From an uncultured Hungatella sp. (lineage in GTDB: Bacteria > Bacillota > Clostridia > Lachnospirales > Lachnospiraceae), in assembly GCA_910579515.1 (NCBI GenBank), contig CAJTUV010000004.1, positions 62,001 to 126,000 of the forward strand: a stretch of DNA of 64,000 nucleotides, read 5' to 3'. The notes under the pieces are model-generated. The model worked only from the letters and a program-made list of their open reading frames with translations, did not search any database and was not told the origin of the DNA. The translations under genes and the position numbers were made by a program. Of this stretch, positions 41,847-51,070 are shown piece by piece (within the stretch, counting starts at the first letter, position 1; each line of letters opens with the position of its first letter).

Positions 41847-41922
41847 AGTTGTAGTAAAACCAGTTATCCAGAAATATATTATAAAAGGAGAGGTTTTTCA
41901 TTCGATAAAGGGGGAAGGGATA

Positions 41923-42933
41923 TTGACGGTCAGAGAATCATTGGAGAGGTTGGAGGAGCAGTATTTAAGTCCCTATGCTGCCTTAAGTTCCAACACTTCA
42001 GGGCGGGACAAGCCAGAACCGCTTTGCGATATCCGACCTGAATACCAAAGAGACAGAGATCGGATTTTGCACTGTAAAGCATTTCGGCGTCTGAAACATA
42101 AGACCCAGGTTTTTTTAGCTCCAGAAGGCGATCACTACAGGACGAGGCTTACCCATACATTAGAGGTTGCCCAGATTTCCAGAACCATCGCCAAATCGTT
42201 ACGGCTGAATGAAAGTCTGACAGAGGCTATCGCGTTAGGCCACGATTTAGGCCACACGCCATTCGGCCACTCAGGGGAGGCAGTTCTTGATAAAATCTGT
42301 GATCAGGGATTCTCCCACTATACCCAAAGCGTACGGGTAGTGGAGGTGTTGGAGAAGGACGGACGAGGGCTGAATTTGACGAAAGAGGTGCGGGACGGAA
42401 TTTTGAATCACCGGACAGCGGGCCGTCCGTCTACGCTGGAGGGATGTATCGTCAGACTGTCAGATAAGATTGCCTATATTAACCATGACATTGACGATGC
42501 GATTCGGGCTAAAATTTTTATGGAGCAGGATTTACCGCTCAAATATACCAACGTATTGGGACACAGCGTCAGAGACCGTCTCAATAACATGATTTATGAT
42601 ATTATCCAGCAGAGTTTAGACAAACCCCAGATTTCTATGTCCCCCGGTATGGAGGAGGCCATGAAGGGGCTGCGGACCTGGATGTTTGAAAATGTATATT
42701 CCGGCGGTATTGCAAAGACAGAGGAAGGGAAGGCTCAACAACTGGTCAGAGCACTGTACGAATACTATATGGCACATGTGGAGGAACTTCCACAGGAATA
42801 TTTAAGAATGATGGCAGACAGAAAGGAAACAAAGGCCAGAGTGGTCTGCGATTACATAGCAGGAATGAGCGATATTTACGCCATTGATAAATTCGAGGAA
42901 TTGTTTGTGCCAAAAGCCTGGAAGATTCTATAG
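41923..42933 (+). CDS. dgt: Deoxyguanosinetriphosphate triphosphohydrolase-like protein
   Basis: 336 residues from the TTG at 41923, preceded by GGGGGAAGGGA. HD-domain motifs: RLTHTLEVAQ (metal His), ALGHDLGHTPFGHSGE (HD), and the HR-like downstream block ILNHRTAGRPSTLEGCIVRLSDKIAYINHDIDD. The family cleaves dNTP to deoxynucleoside and triphosphate. The order dgt-dnaG-rpoD is conserved in Clostridia and links nucleotide pool, primase and sigma factor synthesis. dnaG begins 9 bp later. Alternative: a broad-specificity nucleotide hydrolase of the same fold. Confidence 0.93.
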   Translation: MTVRESLERLEEQYLSPYAALSSNTSGRDKPEPLCDIRPEYQRDRDRILHCKAFRRLKHKTQVFLAPEGDHYRTRLTHTLEVAQISRTIAKSLRLNESLTEAIALGHDLGHTPFGHSGEAVLDKICDQGFSHYTQSVRVVEVLEKDGRGLNLTKEVRDGILNHRTAGRPSTLEGCIVRLSDKIAYINHDIDDAIRAKIFMEQDLPLKYTNVLGHSVRDRLNNMIYDIIQQSLDKPQISMSPGMEEAMKGLRTWMFENVYSGGIAKTEEGKAQQLVRALYEYYMAHVEELPQEYLRMMADRKETKARVVCDYIAGMSDIYAIDKFEELFVPKAWKIL

Positions 42934-42942
42934 GAGGAGCGG

Positions 42943-44706
42943 ATGTTTTATTCAGAAGAAATTGTGGAGGAGGTAAGGAGCAGAAGCGATATTGTGGACG
43001 TCGTTTCCAGATATGTGAAGCTGCAGCGCAGAGGAAGCAGCTATCTGGGACTATGCCCCTTTCACAATGAGAAAACACCGTCTTTTTCTGTCTCCCCAGA
43101 CAAACAGATCTATCATTGCTTTGGATGTGGGGCAGGCGGAAATGTGATTACCTTTCTTATGGAGTATGAAAACTACTCCTTCCAGGAGGCTCTTGGCATT
43201 TTGGCCCAGCGCGCAGGAATCTCCCTTCCCAAAGAAGAGATGTCGAAAGAAGCCAGGGCGCAGGCGGATTTGCGCGCCTCCTTGCTGGAGATCAACAAGC
43301 TTGCCGCCAACTATTTTTACTATCAGCTAAAACAGCCTCAGGGAAAACAAGGATTGGATTATCTAACCAAAAGAAAATTAAGCAAAGAGACGATCCGCCG
43401 ATTCGGACTGGGATTTGCAAATAAGACCAGCGACGATTTATACCGCTATTTAAAAAGTAAAAATTACTCTGATGAAATTTTAAAACAGACCGGTTTAGTA
43501 ACGATTGAAGAGCAAAAAACCCACGACAAATTCTGGAATCGGGTCATGTTCCCCATTTTGGATGTGAATAATCGGGTCATCGGCTTTGGCGGCCGTGTGA
43601 TGGGGGACGGTCTGCCAAAATATTTAAATTCTCCAGAAACAAAACTATTTGATAAGAGCAGGAACTTGTATGGACTGAATTATGCCAAAACTTCCAGAGA
43701 AAAATGTATGTTAATCTGCGAGGGGTATATGGACGTCATCGCCATGCATCAGGCTGGGTTTGTCAATGCTGTGGCTTCTTTGGGAACCGCTTTTACTCCT
43801 CAACATGCTTCTTTGCTAAAACGATATACAGACCAGGCAGTCTTAACGTATGACAGCGATGGAGCAGGCATAAAGGCGGCGCTGCGGGCCATCCCCATTT
43901 TAAAAGAGGCAGGGATTTCCTGCAAGGTTCTGACCATGGCTCCATACAAAGATCCAGATGAGTTTATAAAAAATTGTGGACAAGAGGCATTCAAAGACCG
44001 GATTGACAGCGCCAAAAACAGTTTCCTTTTTGAGATTGACGTGATGAAACGGGAGTTTAATCTGGAGGACCCTGAGCAAAAGACCAGATTTTATAACAGC
44101 GTGGCCAGAAAGCTTCTGGAATTTCCAGAAGCGCTGGAACGAGATAACTATATTCAGGCTGTGTCCAGGGAACATTTTATTCATTATCAGGATTTGAAGC
44201 AGTTGGTACAGCGGATAAGCTCCCAGATGGTTCCGGGAATGACGGTAAGAACGTCTGAGGTTTCTGTCAGGGAAAAACGAAAGAGTAAGGATGATGGTGT
44301 GAAGCAGTCTCAGCGCCTGTTGCTCACCTGGCTGATTGAAAATCCAAAACTGTTTGAAAAAATCGAAGGGGTCATTACACCGGAAGATTTCAGAGAAGAC
44401 TTGTATCATCAGGTAGCTCAGATGGTGTTTGAGGAACATCAAGCAGGAGATGTAAATCCAGCCCGGATTTTGAATCGCTTTATCAATGATGAGGCACAGT
44501 ATAAAGAAGCGGCGGCTCTTTTCAATGCCAGTCTGAAAGAATCATTGAACAATGAAGAGCAGAAGAAAGCGTTTTTGGAGACTGTAATCAAGGTGAAAAA
44601 AAACAGTCTGGACGAGGCAAGCCGCGCTGCTGCGGATATCAGTCAGCTTCAAAAGATTATCCAGGCACAGAGCGCACTGAAAAATTTGCATATTTCCCTT
44701 GATTAA
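42943..44706 (+). CDS. dnaG: DNA primase
   Basis: 587 residues, standard. N-terminal zinc finger CPFHNEKTPSFSV...YHCFGCGAGGNV (CHC2 type, about 40-65), primase core with the RNA-polymerase-like blocks, and TOPRIM motif CEGYMDVIAMHQAG (about 263-275), YDSDGAGIKAA, followed by a helicase-binding C-terminal domain (about 430-587). It makes RNA primers at the replication fork. In the macromolecular synthesis cluster, 9 bp after dgt and 38 bp before rpoD. RBS GGAGGAGCGG. Confidence 0.98.
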   Translation: MFYSEEIVEEVRSRSDIVDVVSRYVKLQRRGSSYLGLCPFHNEKTPSFSVSPDKQIYHCFGCGAGGNVITFLMEYENYSFQEALGILAQRAGISLPKEEMSKEARAQADLRASLLEINKLAANYFYYQLKQPQGKQGLDYLTKRKLSKETIRRFGLGFANKTSDDLYRYLKSKNYSDEILKQTGLVTIEEQKTHDKFWNRVMFPILDVNNRVIGFGGRVMGDGLPKYLNSPETKLFDKSRNLYGLNYAKTSREKCMLICEGYMDVIAMHQAGFVNAVASLGTAFTPQHASLLKRYTDQAVLTYDSDGAGIKAALRAIPILKEAGISCKVLTMAPYKDPDEFIKNCGQEAFKDRIDSAKNSFLFEIDVMKREFNLEDPEQKTRFYNSVARKLLEFPEALERDNYIQAVSREHFIHYQDLKQLVQRISSQMVPGMTVRTSEVSVREKRKSKDDGVKQSQRLLLTWLIENPKLFEKIEGVITPEDFREDLYHQVAQMVFEEHQAGDVNPARILNRFINDEAQYKEAAALFNASLKESLNNEEQKKAFLETVIKVKKNSLDEASRAAADISQLQKIIQAQSALKNLHISLD

Positions 44707-44744
44707 GGAAACACTAAAGGCAGGCATTGGAAAGGTAGGACCAT

Positions 44745-45845
44745 ATGGACGAGAAGGCGTTGGGATTGGAAGAAAAGCTGCAGAGACTATTGGCAGAAGC
44801 CAAGAAGAAGAAGAACGTTCTGGAAGAGCAGGAGGTTCAGAACTTCTTTTCCACTGACAATCTGGATTCGGAAAAATGGGACATGGTCTTTGATTTTCTG
44901 GATGCCAACAAAGTAGATATTCTGCGTATAGGAAACGATGACGACATGGAGCCGGATCTGTTTGAGGAGGATATTGATTTAGAACAGATTGATCTCTCTG
45001 TTCCAGACGGCATCGGAATGGAAGACCCTGTCCGCATGTATTTGAAAGATATCGGAAAAATCCTGCTGCTTTCACCGGAAGAGGAGCTGGAACTGGCAAA
45101 AAGGATTGAGCTTGGAGATGAAGAGGCAAAAAACAAGCTGGCGGAAGCGAATCTTCGTTTAGTCGTCAGTATTGCCAAACGGTACGCAGGCAGAGGCATG
45201 CAGTTTCTGGATCTGATTCAGGAGGGAAATCTGGGCCTGATAAAGGCAGTAGACAAATTCGATTACCGAAAGGGCTTTAAATTCAGCACATACGCTACCT
45301 GGTGGATCCGTCAGGCCATTACGAGAGCCATTGCTGATCAGGCCAGAACGATCCGAATCCCGGTTCACATGGTGGAGACGATCAATCGTCTGGTCCGCAC
45401 ATCCAGACAGCTTCTTCAGGAATTGGGAAGAGAGCCCCAGCCAGAGGAGATTGCCCAGAGGATGGATTTGCCTGTGGAGCGGATTCGGGAAGTGATGAAG
45501 ATCTCCCAGGACCCTGTATCCTTGGAGACGCCTATCGGCGAGGAAGAAGACAGCCATTTAGGCGATTTTATACAGGATGAACATGTGGCAGTGCCTGTAG
45601 ACGCCGCAACCTTTACCCTTCTTCATGAGCAGCTTTTAGAGGTACTGGATACCCTTACAGAACGGGAGCAGAAGGTTTTAAAACTTCGGTTCGGCCTGGA
45701 GGATGGAAGACCGCGGACTTTGGAAGAAGTAGGCAGGGAGTTTAATGTTACCAGAGAAAGAATCCGTCAGATCGAGGCAAAGGCTTTGCGCAAATTGAGG
45801 CATCCAAGCAGAAGCAAGAAGCTGAAAGATTATCTGGACGAGTAG
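44745..45845 (+). CDS. rpoD: RNA polymerase primary sigma factor (sigmaA)
   Basis: 366 residues. Region 1.1 is short; region 1.2-2 shows DPVRMYLKDIGKILLLSPEEELELAKRIE and the highly conserved FSTYATWWIRQAITRAIADQ; region 3 and region 4 include VTRERIRQIEAKALRKLRHPSRSKKLKDYL, matching the primary sigma consensus. It should recognise TTGACA/TATAAT promoters such as those at 17535 and 27164. Located right after dnaG, as usual. The region 1.1 acidic stretch (DDDMEPDLFEEDIDLEQ) is normal for Clostridia. Confidence 0.98.
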   Translation: MDEKALGLEEKLQRLLAEAKKKKNVLEEQEVQNFFSTDNLDSEKWDMVFDFLDANKVDILRIGNDDDMEPDLFEEDIDLEQIDLSVPDGIGMEDPVRMYLKDIGKILLLSPEEELELAKRIELGDEEAKNKLAEANLRLVVSIAKRYAGRGMQFLDLIQEGNLGLIKAVDKFDYRKGFKFSTYATWWIRQAITRAIADQARTIRIPVHMVETINRLVRTSRQLLQELGREPQPEEIAQRMDLPVERIREVMKISQDPVSLETPIGEEEDSHLGDFIQDEHVAVPVDAATFTLLHEQLLEVLDTLTEREQKVLKLRFGLEDGRPRTLEEVGREFNVTRERIRQIEAKALRKLRHPSRSKKLKDYLDE

Positions 45846-45853
45846 GAGAGCCC

Positions 45854-46597
45854 ATGAGATTATCAAAACGATTGGAGACGGTGGCTTCTTTTGTGCCAGA
45901 GGGCAGTCGTATTGCCGATGTAGGCACAGATCATGGGTTTGTTCCTATTTCTTTGGCTCAGAAAAATAGGATTCGTCATGGAATAGCGATTGATGTGAGG
46001 CAGGGGCCCTTACTCAGGGCCCAAGACCATATCAGAAGCTATGGACTGGAGACGATTTTAGAAACCCGGTTAAGCGATGGAGTAAAACAGTTAAAACCTG
46101 GGGAAGTAGACACGGTGATTATGGCCGGAATCGGCGGCCAGTTAACCATACATATATTGGAGGACGGAAAACCGCTTTGGAATGCAGTCGACCATTGGAT
46201 TTTGTCCCCCCAATCGGATGTGGAGAAGGTGCGCAATTATCTGGCAGCTCACAGTTTTGCCATTGAAAAGGAAGAAATGGTCAAAGAAGAGGGGAAGTAT
46301 TATCTTGTCATGGATGTGGTCAGAGGAAGCATGGTTTCCTTGCAGCCATGGGAAAGTTTTTATGGGCCTCTCCTGATTCGAAACAATCATCCGGTTTTAA
46401 AAGAGTTTTTAGAACAGGAGAAAAATTCCCTGGAGCAGATACTTAAAAATCTGTTGGAGGAAACCAGTGAAAAGGCCAGGAAACGAACAGACCAGCTAAA
46501 ACAGAAATTAACCTGGATTCAGACGGCTCAGGCAGCAATAGAGTTTGGAGAACAAGACAAAAACGAAAGGCGGAAAGCGGAAATTGAAGGTGAATGA
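45854..46597 (+). CDS. trmK: tRNA (adenine(22)-N(1))-methyltransferase TrmK
   Basis: 247 residues. SAM-binding start IADVGTDHGFVPISLAQ (about 20-36), RLSDGVKQLKP and DTVIMAGIGGQLTIHILED mark the COG2384 TrmK family, which methylates N1 of A22 in tRNA in Bacillus. The C-terminal third is predicted coiled coil (EFLEQEKNSLEQILKNLLEETSEKARKRTDQLKQKL), typical of the family. It is 8 bp after rpoD and overlaps the nif3 start by 14 bp. Short RBS GGAGAG. Confidence 0.95.
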   Translation: MRLSKRLETVASFVPEGSRIADVGTDHGFVPISLAQKNRIRHGIAIDVRQGPLLRAQDHIRSYGLETILETRLSDGVKQLKPGEVDTVIMAGIGGQLTIHILEDGKPLWNAVDHWILSPQSDVEKVRNYLAAHSFAIEKEEMVKEEGKYYLVMDVVRGSMVSLQPWESFYGPLLIRNNHPVLKEFLEQEKNSLEQILKNLLEETSEKARKRTDQLKQKLTWIQTAQAAIEFGEQDKNERRKAEIEGE

Positions 46598-47378
46598 ATG
46601 GAGAAGCAAACTGGAAAGGCTGGCTCCCCTTTCTTATAGCTGTCAATGGGATAATCCTGGTCTCTTGGCAGGAAGAGGGGAAAAAGAGGTCTCAAAGATT
46701 TTGATTGCATTGGATGCCACAGACGAAGTGGTGGATTTGGCAGAAACAAAAAAAGCAGATCTTCTTTTGACCCATCATCCCTTGATTTTTAAACCAGTAA
46801 AAACTGTGAATGATCAGGATTTTATTGGGAGACGTCTGATAAAAATGATCCAGGCAGATATCAGCTGCTATGCCATGCACACGAATTTTGATATCGCTCC
46901 CGGAGGGATGGGAGATTTAGCGGCCGAGAAGCTGGGCTTGCTGGATTCCATTCCCTTAGAGGTGACAGGGGAAAAAGACGGCTGCTTCTACGGGATAGGA
47001 AAAGTGGGAAATTTAGCCAAAGAAATCAGCTTAAAGAGTCTGGCCCAGGAAGTGAAAGCCATATTTGGGCTTCCCTTTGTAACTCTGTATGGAGCAAAAC
47101 AGGCTGAAAAGAGGATAAAAAGAGTGGCTGTTTGTCCCGGTTCAGGTAAGGGCATGACAGATTCCGCCATAAATTTGGGGGCTCAGGTTTTGATTACAGG
47201 CGATATGGGGCATCATGACGGCATTGATGCAGAGGCCAGGGGCCTGGTTATTCTGGATGGAGGCCATTACGGATTAGAGCATATGTTTGTGGATTTTATG
47301 GAACAGTATTGCAGACAGGTTGATGGAAACGTTGAGGTGATAAAGGCGCCGGTAGAATTTCCGGTAGCGTCCTGGTAG
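46584..47378 (+). CDS. Nif3-like dinuclear metal center protein (YqfO type)
   Basis: 264 residues from a TTG at 46584, giving MKVNEWRSKLERLAPLSYSCQWDNPGLL, the usual family start; a GTG at 46590 is the alternative. Metal ligands: TDEVVDLAETKKADLLLTHHPLIF (HH), CPGSGKGM, GDMGHHDGIDAEARG and HYGLEHMF. The short Nif3 form, without the PII-like insert of larger members, is seen. Function is debated (a GTP cyclohydrolase-like fold). It follows trmK with overlap, the standard arrangement in Firmicutes. Confidence 0.93.
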   Translation: MKVNEWRSKLERLAPLSYSCQWDNPGLLAGRGEKEVSKILIALDATDEVVDLAETKKADLLLTHHPLIFKPVKTVNDQDFIGRRLIKMIQADISCYAMHTNFDIAPGGMGDLAAEKLGLLDSIPLEVTGEKDGCFYGIGKVGNLAKEISLKSLAQEVKAIFGLPFVTLYGAKQAEKRIKRVAVCPGSGKGMTDSAINLGAQVLITGDMGHHDGIDAEARGLVILDGGHYGLEHMFVDFMEQYCRQVDGNVEVIKAPVEFPVASW

Positions 47379-47402
47379 ATAAGAGACAAAGGAGGAGAGA
47401 AT

Positions 47403-49058
47403 TTGGCCAAAGTAATTCTGGGAAATGAAAAAAAAGAATATCCTGTTGGCACAAGTTTCAGGGAGATTGCGAAAGAATATCAAAGTCAATATGAGCATGA
47501 TATTCTTTTGGCCTCTGTCAATGGGAAGTTAGCAGAACTGCATAAAAAGGTTACAAAGGACTGCGAGCTGCGCTTTGTGACTACAGCGGAAAAACCGGGT
47601 ATGCAGACTTATCAAAGAAGCGCCACTTTGATTATGTTAAAAGCGTTCTATGAGGTGGTTGGGGCAGAGAATATTGAAAAGATTACCGTGAATTTTTCTG
47701 TGGGAAAGGGATTTTTTGCAGAGCCAAGAGGCAGCTTCCAACTGACACAAACGCTTTTAGATCAGATAAAGGCTAAAATGAAGGAATATGTAGAACAGGC
47801 TCTTCCCATAAAGAAGCGGAGCATGAATACAGACGAGGCGGTGGACTTATTCTCAAAATATCAGATGTATGACAAGGCCCAGCTGTTCCATTTCCGGAGG
47901 GTGTCCAGAGTCAACGTGTACAGCATCGGCGGATTTGAGGACTATTTCTATGGATATATGGCTCCTGATACCAGCTATATCCGGTATTTTGATTTGATTC
48001 TCTATGAAGATGGATTTGTTCTCATGCTTCCAACTTTGTCAGAGCCTACCAAGGTGCCGGAGTTTATTCCCAGCCGTAAATTGTTTGAGGTTTTAAGGGA
48101 ATCTTCCCATTGGGGTGAGAAGATGGGGATTTCCAATATCGGAGCTTTAAACCAGGAAATCTGCAACGGGCGCTCCAACAATCTGATCCTCATTCAGGAA
48201 GCGCTCCAGGAGAAAAAAATCGGCCAGATTGCGGAGATGATTGCAAATCAGCCCAATAAGAAGTTTGTCATGATTGCAGGCCCGTCATCCTCTGGAAAAA
48301 CTACCTTTTCCCATCGGCTGTCTATTCAGCTTCAGGCTCTTGGGATGAACCCTCATCCCATAGCCGTGGATAATTATTTTGTCGACAGGGAGAGAAGTCC
48401 CAGAGATGAGAAAGGAAACTATAATTTTGAGGCTTTGGAGTGCGTGGATGTAGAGCTGTTTAATAACCATATGACAAGTCTTTTGGCAGGAAAAACCGTA
48501 GAATTGCCAAGATACAATTTTATCACAGGGAAGCAGGAGTATAAGGGAGACTATATGACATTAGGGAAAGAGGATATCCTGGTGATTGAGGGAATTCACT
48601 GCCTGAATGACAAATTCTCCTATACGCTTCCAAAGGAGAGTAAGTTTAAGATTTATATCAGCGCCCTGACTCAGTTAAATATTGATGAGCATAACCGGAT
48701 CCCCACCACAGACGGAAGACTGATCCGCAGAATGGTGAGGGACGCCAGAACCAGAGGAATTTCTGCAAAAGAGACGATTCGAATGTGGCCGTCTGTCCGA
48801 AGAGGAGAAGAGAGTAATATTTTTCCTTTCCAGGAAGAGGCAGATGTGATGTTTAATTCTGCGGCTGTGTATGAATTATCCGTATTAAAGCAGTATGCAG
48901 AGCCTATTTTGTTTCAGATTCCAAAAGATTGCGAGGAATATTTGGAGGCGAAGCGGCTTTTGAAATTTTTAGATTACGTTTTGGGAGTCAGCAGCGAAAT
49001 GATTCCGCAAAACTCCATTGTGAGAGAGTTTATCGGAGGCAGCTGTTTTAGAGTATAA
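47403..49058 (+). CDS. TGS-domain nucleoside (uridine-type) kinase
   Basis: 551 residues from the TTG at 47403 (RBS GGAGGAGAG). Domains in order: a TGS domain (about 1-60), a threonyl-tRNA synthetase-like additional domain with HxxxH-like remnants (about 65-240), and a phosphoribulokinase/uridine kinase domain with Walker A IAGPSSSGKTTF (about 292-303), VDNYFVDR and RRMVRDARTRGI. The arrangement is common in Clostridia and is annotated as nucleoside kinase. Substrate (uridine or cytidine) is not proven. Its stop region contains the rnpB -10 box. Confidence 0.9.
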   Translation: MAKVILGNEKKEYPVGTSFREIAKEYQSQYEHDILLASVNGKLAELHKKVTKDCELRFVTTAEKPGMQTYQRSATLIMLKAFYEVVGAENIEKITVNFSVGKGFFAEPRGSFQLTQTLLDQIKAKMKEYVEQALPIKKRSMNTDEAVDLFSKYQMYDKAQLFHFRRVSRVNVYSIGGFEDYFYGYMAPDTSYIRYFDLILYEDGFVLMLPTLSEPTKVPEFIPSRKLFEVLRESSHWGEKMGISNIGALNQEICNGRSNNLILIQEALQEKKIGQIAEMIANQPNKKFVMIAGPSSSGKTTFSHRLSIQLQALGMNPHPIAVDNYFVDRERSPRDEKGNYNFEALECVDVELFNNHMTSLLAGKTVELPRYNFITGKQEYKGDYMTLGKEDILVIEGIHCLNDKFSYTLPKESKFKIYISALTQLNIDEHNRIPTTDGRLIRRMVRDARTRGISAKETIRMWPSVRRGEESNIFPFQEEADVMFNSAAVYELSVLKQYAEPILFQIPKDCEEYLEAKRLLKFLDYVLGVSSEMIPQNSIVREFIGGSCFRV

Positions 49059-49059
49059 T
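49054..49059 (+). promoter_or_regulatory. -10 box of rnpB within the end of the preceding gene
   Basis: TATAAT at 49054-49059 overlaps the nucleoside kinase stop codon (TAA 49056-49058) and lies 6 bp before the predicted 5' end of RNase P RNA at 49066. No good -35 hexamer was seen. Confidence 0.6.
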
Positions 49060-49065
49060 GACTTT

Positions 49066-49412
49066 TTTGAGTAAGACAGATGGTCGCTGCCGCAAAGCCG
49101 AAAGGCTGCGGGAGAGGAAAGTCCGGGCTTCACAGGGCAGGATGCCAGATAGCGTCTGGCGGAGGCGACTCCAGGGATAGTGCAACAGAAATGTACCGCC
49201 GGTTTTACCGGTAAGGGTGGAAGGGCAGTGTAAGAGACTACCGCCTGTCTGGCAACAGACAGGGCATATGTAAACCCCATTCGAAGCAAGACCGAACAGA
49301 AAGCATAAGGCGGCCCGTCTGCTTTCGGGTAGGTCGCTTGAGCCTGATGGCGACGTCAGGCCTAGATAGATGACCATCCAACGACATAACCCGGCTTATC
49401 GTTTTGCTCAAA
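49066..49412 (+). ncRNA. rnpB: RNase P RNA, bacterial
   Basis: The RNA shows the invariant segment GAGGAAAGTCCGGGCT near 49113, the core AACCCGGCTTATCG close to its 3' end (49388-49401) and GAGGCGACTCCAGG regions. The ends pair as helix P1: 49066-49077 (TTTGAGTAAGAC) with 49401-49412 (GTTTTGCTCAAA), 12 pairs including G-U; P2 pairs GATGGTC with GACCATC. About 347 nt. It is the catalytic RNA that trims tRNA 5' leaders. A terminator follows at 49416. Confidence 0.95.
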
Positions 49413-49415
49413 CAA

Positions 49416-49441
49416 AGGGGGCCCAATAAGGGCCCCTCTTT
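49416..49441 (+). terminator. Terminator after rnpB, shared with convergent pyrI
   Basis: GGGGCCC (49418-49424) pairs with GGGCCCC (49430-49436), loop AATAA, flanked by A-runs on the left and TCTTTA on the right, so it may also act for minus-strand pyrBI, whose stop codon is inside it. Confidence 0.75.
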
Positions 49442-49865
49442 ATTTTCCGTATTTCTCCTCGCAGTACAGACAGCGGTACGTTTCTGTCTTCTCATCAGAG
49501 AGACAGAATACGTCTGGCAGTTCCTGTTCAATAGAAGTGATGCAGCGGGGATTTTTACAGTGAATCACATTGGTAATCTTTTTTGGGAGTTTTAAAGTCT
49601 TCTTCTCCACAATTCGGTTGTCCTGAATGATATTGACTGTAATGTTATGATCAATATAGCCTAATACGTCCAGATCCAGGCTGGTCAAATCGCCCTCGAT
49701 TTTTATAATATCTTTTCGCCCCATTTTATTGCTTTTTGCGTTTTTGATGATGGCCACCTGGCATTCCAGCTTGTCCAGGCCTAAGTGATAGTAAATGTCT
49801 AGGCTCTTGCCGGCCTGAATATGGTCCAGCACGATTCCTTCTTTTAGTCCGCTGATATTTAACAT
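49440..49865 (-). CDS. pyrI: Aspartate carbamoyltransferase regulatory chain
   Basis: 141 residues. N-terminal allosteric domain (MLNISGLKEGIVLDHIQAGK, DIYYHLGLDKLECQVAIIKN) and C-terminal zinc domain with four cysteines: CKNPRC near 109-114 and CLYC near 134-137. It binds CTP/ATP and zinc and holds catalytic trimers together. It overlaps the end of pyrB by 7 bp. PyrI is typical of enteric bacteria and also common in Clostridia. No nucleotide attenuator leader was seen. Confidence 0.95.
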   Translation of the reverse strand: MLNISGLKEGIVLDHIQAGKSLDIYYHLGLDKLECQVAIIKNAKSNKMGRKDIIKIEGDLTSLDLDVLGYIDHNITVNIIQDNRIVEKKTLKLPKKITNVIHCKNPRCITSIEQELPDVFCLSDEKTETYRCLYCEEKYGK

Positions 49866-50782
49866 GGTTTTTCCACCTCCAGTAATGTCATAATCAATGC
49901 CATGCGCACATACACTCCATATTGGACCTGACGGAAGTAAGCGGCTCTCGGATCATGGTCCACCTCTACGGAGATTTCATTTACTCTGGGAAGTGGATGA
50001 AGGACAAACATCTTCTCCTTGGCCAGCTTCATCTTGGCTTTGTCCAAAATGTAGCAGTCCTTTAAACGAATATAATCCTCTTCATTGAAGAAACGCTCTT
50101 TCTGTACCCGGGTCATATACAAAATATCCAACTCCGGCATAGCCTCATCCAGATTGCCAACTTCTTTAAATGAAATGTTTTTGGCTTTTAAAACATCTTC
50201 GCGGATATATTCCGGAACCTGCAGTTCTGGTGGAGAAATGAGGACAAACTTGACGTCTGGATAACGGACCAGGGCATTAATCAAAGAATGGACGGTACGG
50301 CCGAACTTTAAATCTCCGCATAACCCTACGGTCATGCCATTCAGCCGTCCAAGAAGAGAGCGGATGGTCATCAAATCCGTAAGCGTCTGCGTGGGATGCT
50401 GATGGCCGCCGTCTCCAGCGTTGATAACCGGAATGGTGGAATGGTTCGCCGCCACCAGTGGAGCGCCTTCTTTGGGATGTCTCATAGCGCAGATATCTGC
50501 ATAACAGGAAATAATCCGAATGGTGTCAGCCACGCTTTCACCTTTGGCAGCAGAGCTGGAGTCGGCAGAAGAAAAGCCAAGAACACTCCCGCCCAGACTT
50601 AACATGGCGGATTCAAAACTCAGACGAGTTCGGGTGCTTGGCTCATAAAACAGGGTTGCAATTTTTTTGCCGTCACATACGTGAGCATATTGGGGAAGAT
50701 GCCGCTCAATATGGGAAGCCAAATCTAATAACTGGTCGGTTTCCTCAACAGAAAAGTCTAACGGGTTTAATAGATGTCTCAT
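49859..50782 (-). CDS. pyrB: Aspartate carbamoyltransferase catalytic chain
   Basis: 307 residues from the ATG at 50782, with AAAAGGAGAC 8 bp upstream; a longer ORF start at 50800 is less likely. Motifs: FYEPSTRTRLSFESAM (STRTR carbamoyl phosphate), CAMRHPKEGAP, NAGDGGHQHPTQTLTD, and HPLPRVNEIS. It joins carbamoyl phosphate and aspartate, the committed step of pyrimidine synthesis. With pyrI it forms the allosteric holoenzyme. A -10 box TATAAT is 32 bp upstream. Confidence 0.97.
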   Translation of the reverse strand: MRHLLNPLDFSVEETDQLLDLASHIERHLPQYAHVCDGKKIATLFYEPSTRTRLSFESAMLSLGGSVLGFSSADSSSAAKGESVADTIRIISCYADICAMRHPKEGAPLVAANHSTIPVINAGDGGHQHPTQTLTDLMTIRSLLGRLNGMTVGLCGDLKFGRTVHSLINALVRYPDVKFVLISPPELQVPEYIREDVLKAKNISFKEVGNLDEAMPELDILYMTRVQKERFFNEEDYIRLKDCYILDKAKMKLAKEKMFVLHPLPRVNEISVEVDHDPRAAYFRQVQYGVYVRMALIMTLLEVEKPC

Positions 50783-50814
50783 GATTGTCTCCTTTTCCAC
50801 TTTTTCTGCTCCCT

Positions 50815-50820
50815 ATTATA
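50815..50820 (-). promoter_or_regulatory. -10 box of pyrBI
   Basis: ATTATA on the plus strand reads TATAAT on the minus strand, 32 bp before the pyrB start. The TGGAAA at the 17-bp position is a poor -35. The leader would be only about 25 nt, too short for an attenuator. Confidence 0.55.
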
Positions 50821-51000
50821 TCGGATTTCAGACAGGATTTCCACCTGTTTTTTAAAAATTTGTGAGGATGGGCGGCGGGCGGTAGGGACGCTTTGGAGTG
50901 ACATCCGGCCACTACATAAAAAGGACCAAAAACCAAAGTTCTTTCTTCCCACACAGAGGCTTTCTTGCAGCGGACCCTTTGCCCCTTTATCTCACACATG

Positions 51001-51070
51001 TTAAGGAAACTTTAAGGAACATTAAGAATAAAAATAAGGACAATCCCTGGTTACTGGTGTAAGATATAAT
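51001..51070 (+). promoter_or_regulatory. TTAAG direct repeats and -10 box of the ABC operon
   Basis: TTAAGG at 51001-51006, TTAAGG at 51012-51017 and TTAAGA at 51022-51027 repeat at 11- and 10-bp spacing. TATAAT lies at 51065-51070, but the -35 position (51042-51047, AATCCC) is poor. The layout suits activation by an OmpR/PhoB-type regulator bound to the repeats. Confidence 0.6.

Noticed and set aside
50745..51004. Overlapping short ORFs on both strands in the gap between pyrB and the ABC operon
   Set aside because: They have no ribosome site, overlap the pyrB start region or promoters, and give low-complexity products with no recognisable pattern.
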